Shown one piece after another: positions 7,457 to 8,036 of a stretch of 8,036 nucleotides of DNA. Numbering within the stretch: position 1 is the stretch's first letter; each line of letters opens with the position of its first letter. The DNA lies in NCBI GenBank assembly GCA_902782815.1, contig CACZOS010000029.1, forward strand, positions 1 to 8,036, read 5' to 3'. A program made the position numbers and the translations under genes. This stretch comes from an uncultured Lachnospiraceae bacterium. Its GTDB lineage: Bacteria > Bacillota > Clostridia > Lachnospirales > Lachnospiraceae. The notes under the pieces were generated by a model. It was given only the letters and a program-made list of their open reading frames with translations, did not search any database and had not been told where the DNA came from.

Positions 7457-8036
7457 TCAGTTACTCTTTGTCTGTACTTCCAGAAGCTTCATGGCACGTA
7501 CCTTCAGCGGGAGGCCGAAGAGGGTGATAAACCCGTCGGCGTCATGATGGTCATACATATCCCCCGTGGTGAAGGAAGCCAGGGATTCATTATATAAAGA
7601 GTAGGGTGAAGTGGTTCCGGCCTTGATGATATTTCCCTTGTAGAGTCTGAATTTCACTTCGCCGGTCACATATTTCTGCGTGGAAGCCACAAAGGCACGG
7701 AGGGCTTCACATAAAGGGGTGAACCATTTTCCTTCATAGCATACCTGGGCCAGGCGGTTTCCGATATCCTTCTTCATATCCATGGTTGCCCGGTCCTGGG
7801 TAAGTTCTTCCAGCTGCTTGTGGGCTTCTACCAGGATCGTTCCTCCGGGTGTTTCATAGATGCCCCGGGATTTCATGCCCACCACACGGTTTTCCACGAT
7901 ATCCACGATCCCGATGCCGTGCTTGCCGCCCAGGTTATTCAAAGCCCGGATGATATCCGATACTTTCATCTCCACCCCGTTGAGAGTTTTAGGAACGCCC
8001 TCCTCGAAGGTCATGGTGACGAACTCAGGCTCATCC
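7457..8036 (-). CDS. argG: Argininosuccinate synthase, C-terminal half (5' end outside window)
   Basis: ArgG joins citrulline and aspartate at the expense of ATP to make argininosuccinate, the substrate of the ArgH encoded just downstream. The frame stays open to the window edge: residues DEPEFVT precede the internal methionine at 8012-8014, so that codon is not the start. The 192 visible residues are about half of the usual 400 or so. The N-terminal ATP pyrophosphatase domain with its SGGLDTS-type loop lies outside. Visible motifs of the synthetase domain are EEGVPKTLNG, GGKHGIGIVDIVENRVVGMKSRG, ETPGGTIL (near 7842-7865), WFTPL, and near the C terminus VKFRLYKGNI and SLYNESLASF. The C terminus, ending LLEVQTKSN, is complete. 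No start, promoter or ARG-box operator for the argGH operon can be seen because they lie beyond base 8036. Confidence 0.98.
   Translation of the reverse strand, partial: DEPEFVTMTFEEGVPKTLNGVEMKVSDIIRALNNLGGKHGIGIVDIVENRVVGMKSRGIYETPGGTILVEAHKQLEELTQDRATMDMKKDIGNRLAQVCYEGKWFTPLCEALRAFVASTQKYVTGEVKFRLYKGNIIKAGTTSPYSLYNESLASFTTGDMYDHHDADGFITLFGLPLKVRAMKLLEVQTKSN

Noticed and set aside
8012..8014. ATG at 8014 (- strand) as the argG start
   Set aside because: The frame continues to the window edge with residues DEPEFVT, which fit the middle of ArgG; the N-terminal ATP-binding domain must lie outside.

Overview
This window looks like an ordinary chromosomal amino-acid biosynthesis region from a Gram-positive anaerobe, most likely a Clostridia member related to Lachnospiraceae. 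That placement is an inference from three things: strong AGGAGG-type ribosome binding sites with ATG starts, the archaeal/fungal-type aspartate-semialdehyde dehydrogenase, and the style of the acetolactate synthase and phosphoglycerate dehydrogenase proteins, which I recall from Lachnospiraceae. No phylogenetic marker is present. I see no mobile element, CRISPR array, tRNA, rRNA or phage gene.

Positions 1-5911 (+ strand) hold five closely packed genes separated by only 18, 30, 25 and 24 bases. They are the 3' part of ilvD (dihydroxyacid dehydratase), ilvB (acetolactate synthase catalytic subunit), a serA-like D-3-phosphoglycerate dehydrogenase with a C-terminal ACT-like domain, asd (aspartate-semialdehyde dehydrogenase) and an MscS-family mechanosensitive channel. 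No promoter or terminator is evident between them, so they are probably one transcript that starts upstream of the window. A metabolic logic links most of them. Asd supplies the aspartate-family branch point that leads through threonine to 2-oxobutyrate, a substrate of acetolactate synthase. IlvB and IlvD are shared steps of isoleucine and valine synthesis. SerA opens serine/glycine synthesis. The channel is the outlier.

Positions 5912-5998 form a short convergent intergenic region with a perfect 12-bp hairpin flanked by T-rich tracts on both strands, a good bidirectional intrinsic terminator.

Positions 5999-8036 (- strand) hold argH (complete) and the C-terminal half of argG, 33 bases apart and in the order argG-argH. 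These are the last two steps of arginine synthesis. Both ends of the window cut through genes: ilvD lacks its N-terminal part and argG lacks its N-terminal half.

I did not find a convincing undescribed system. The points most worth a second look are the MscS channel at the end of the biosynthetic operon, the SerA homologue that lacks the usual catalytic-triad glutamate at its expected place and has no adjacent serC, and an acetolactate synthase large subunit with no adjacent small subunit.
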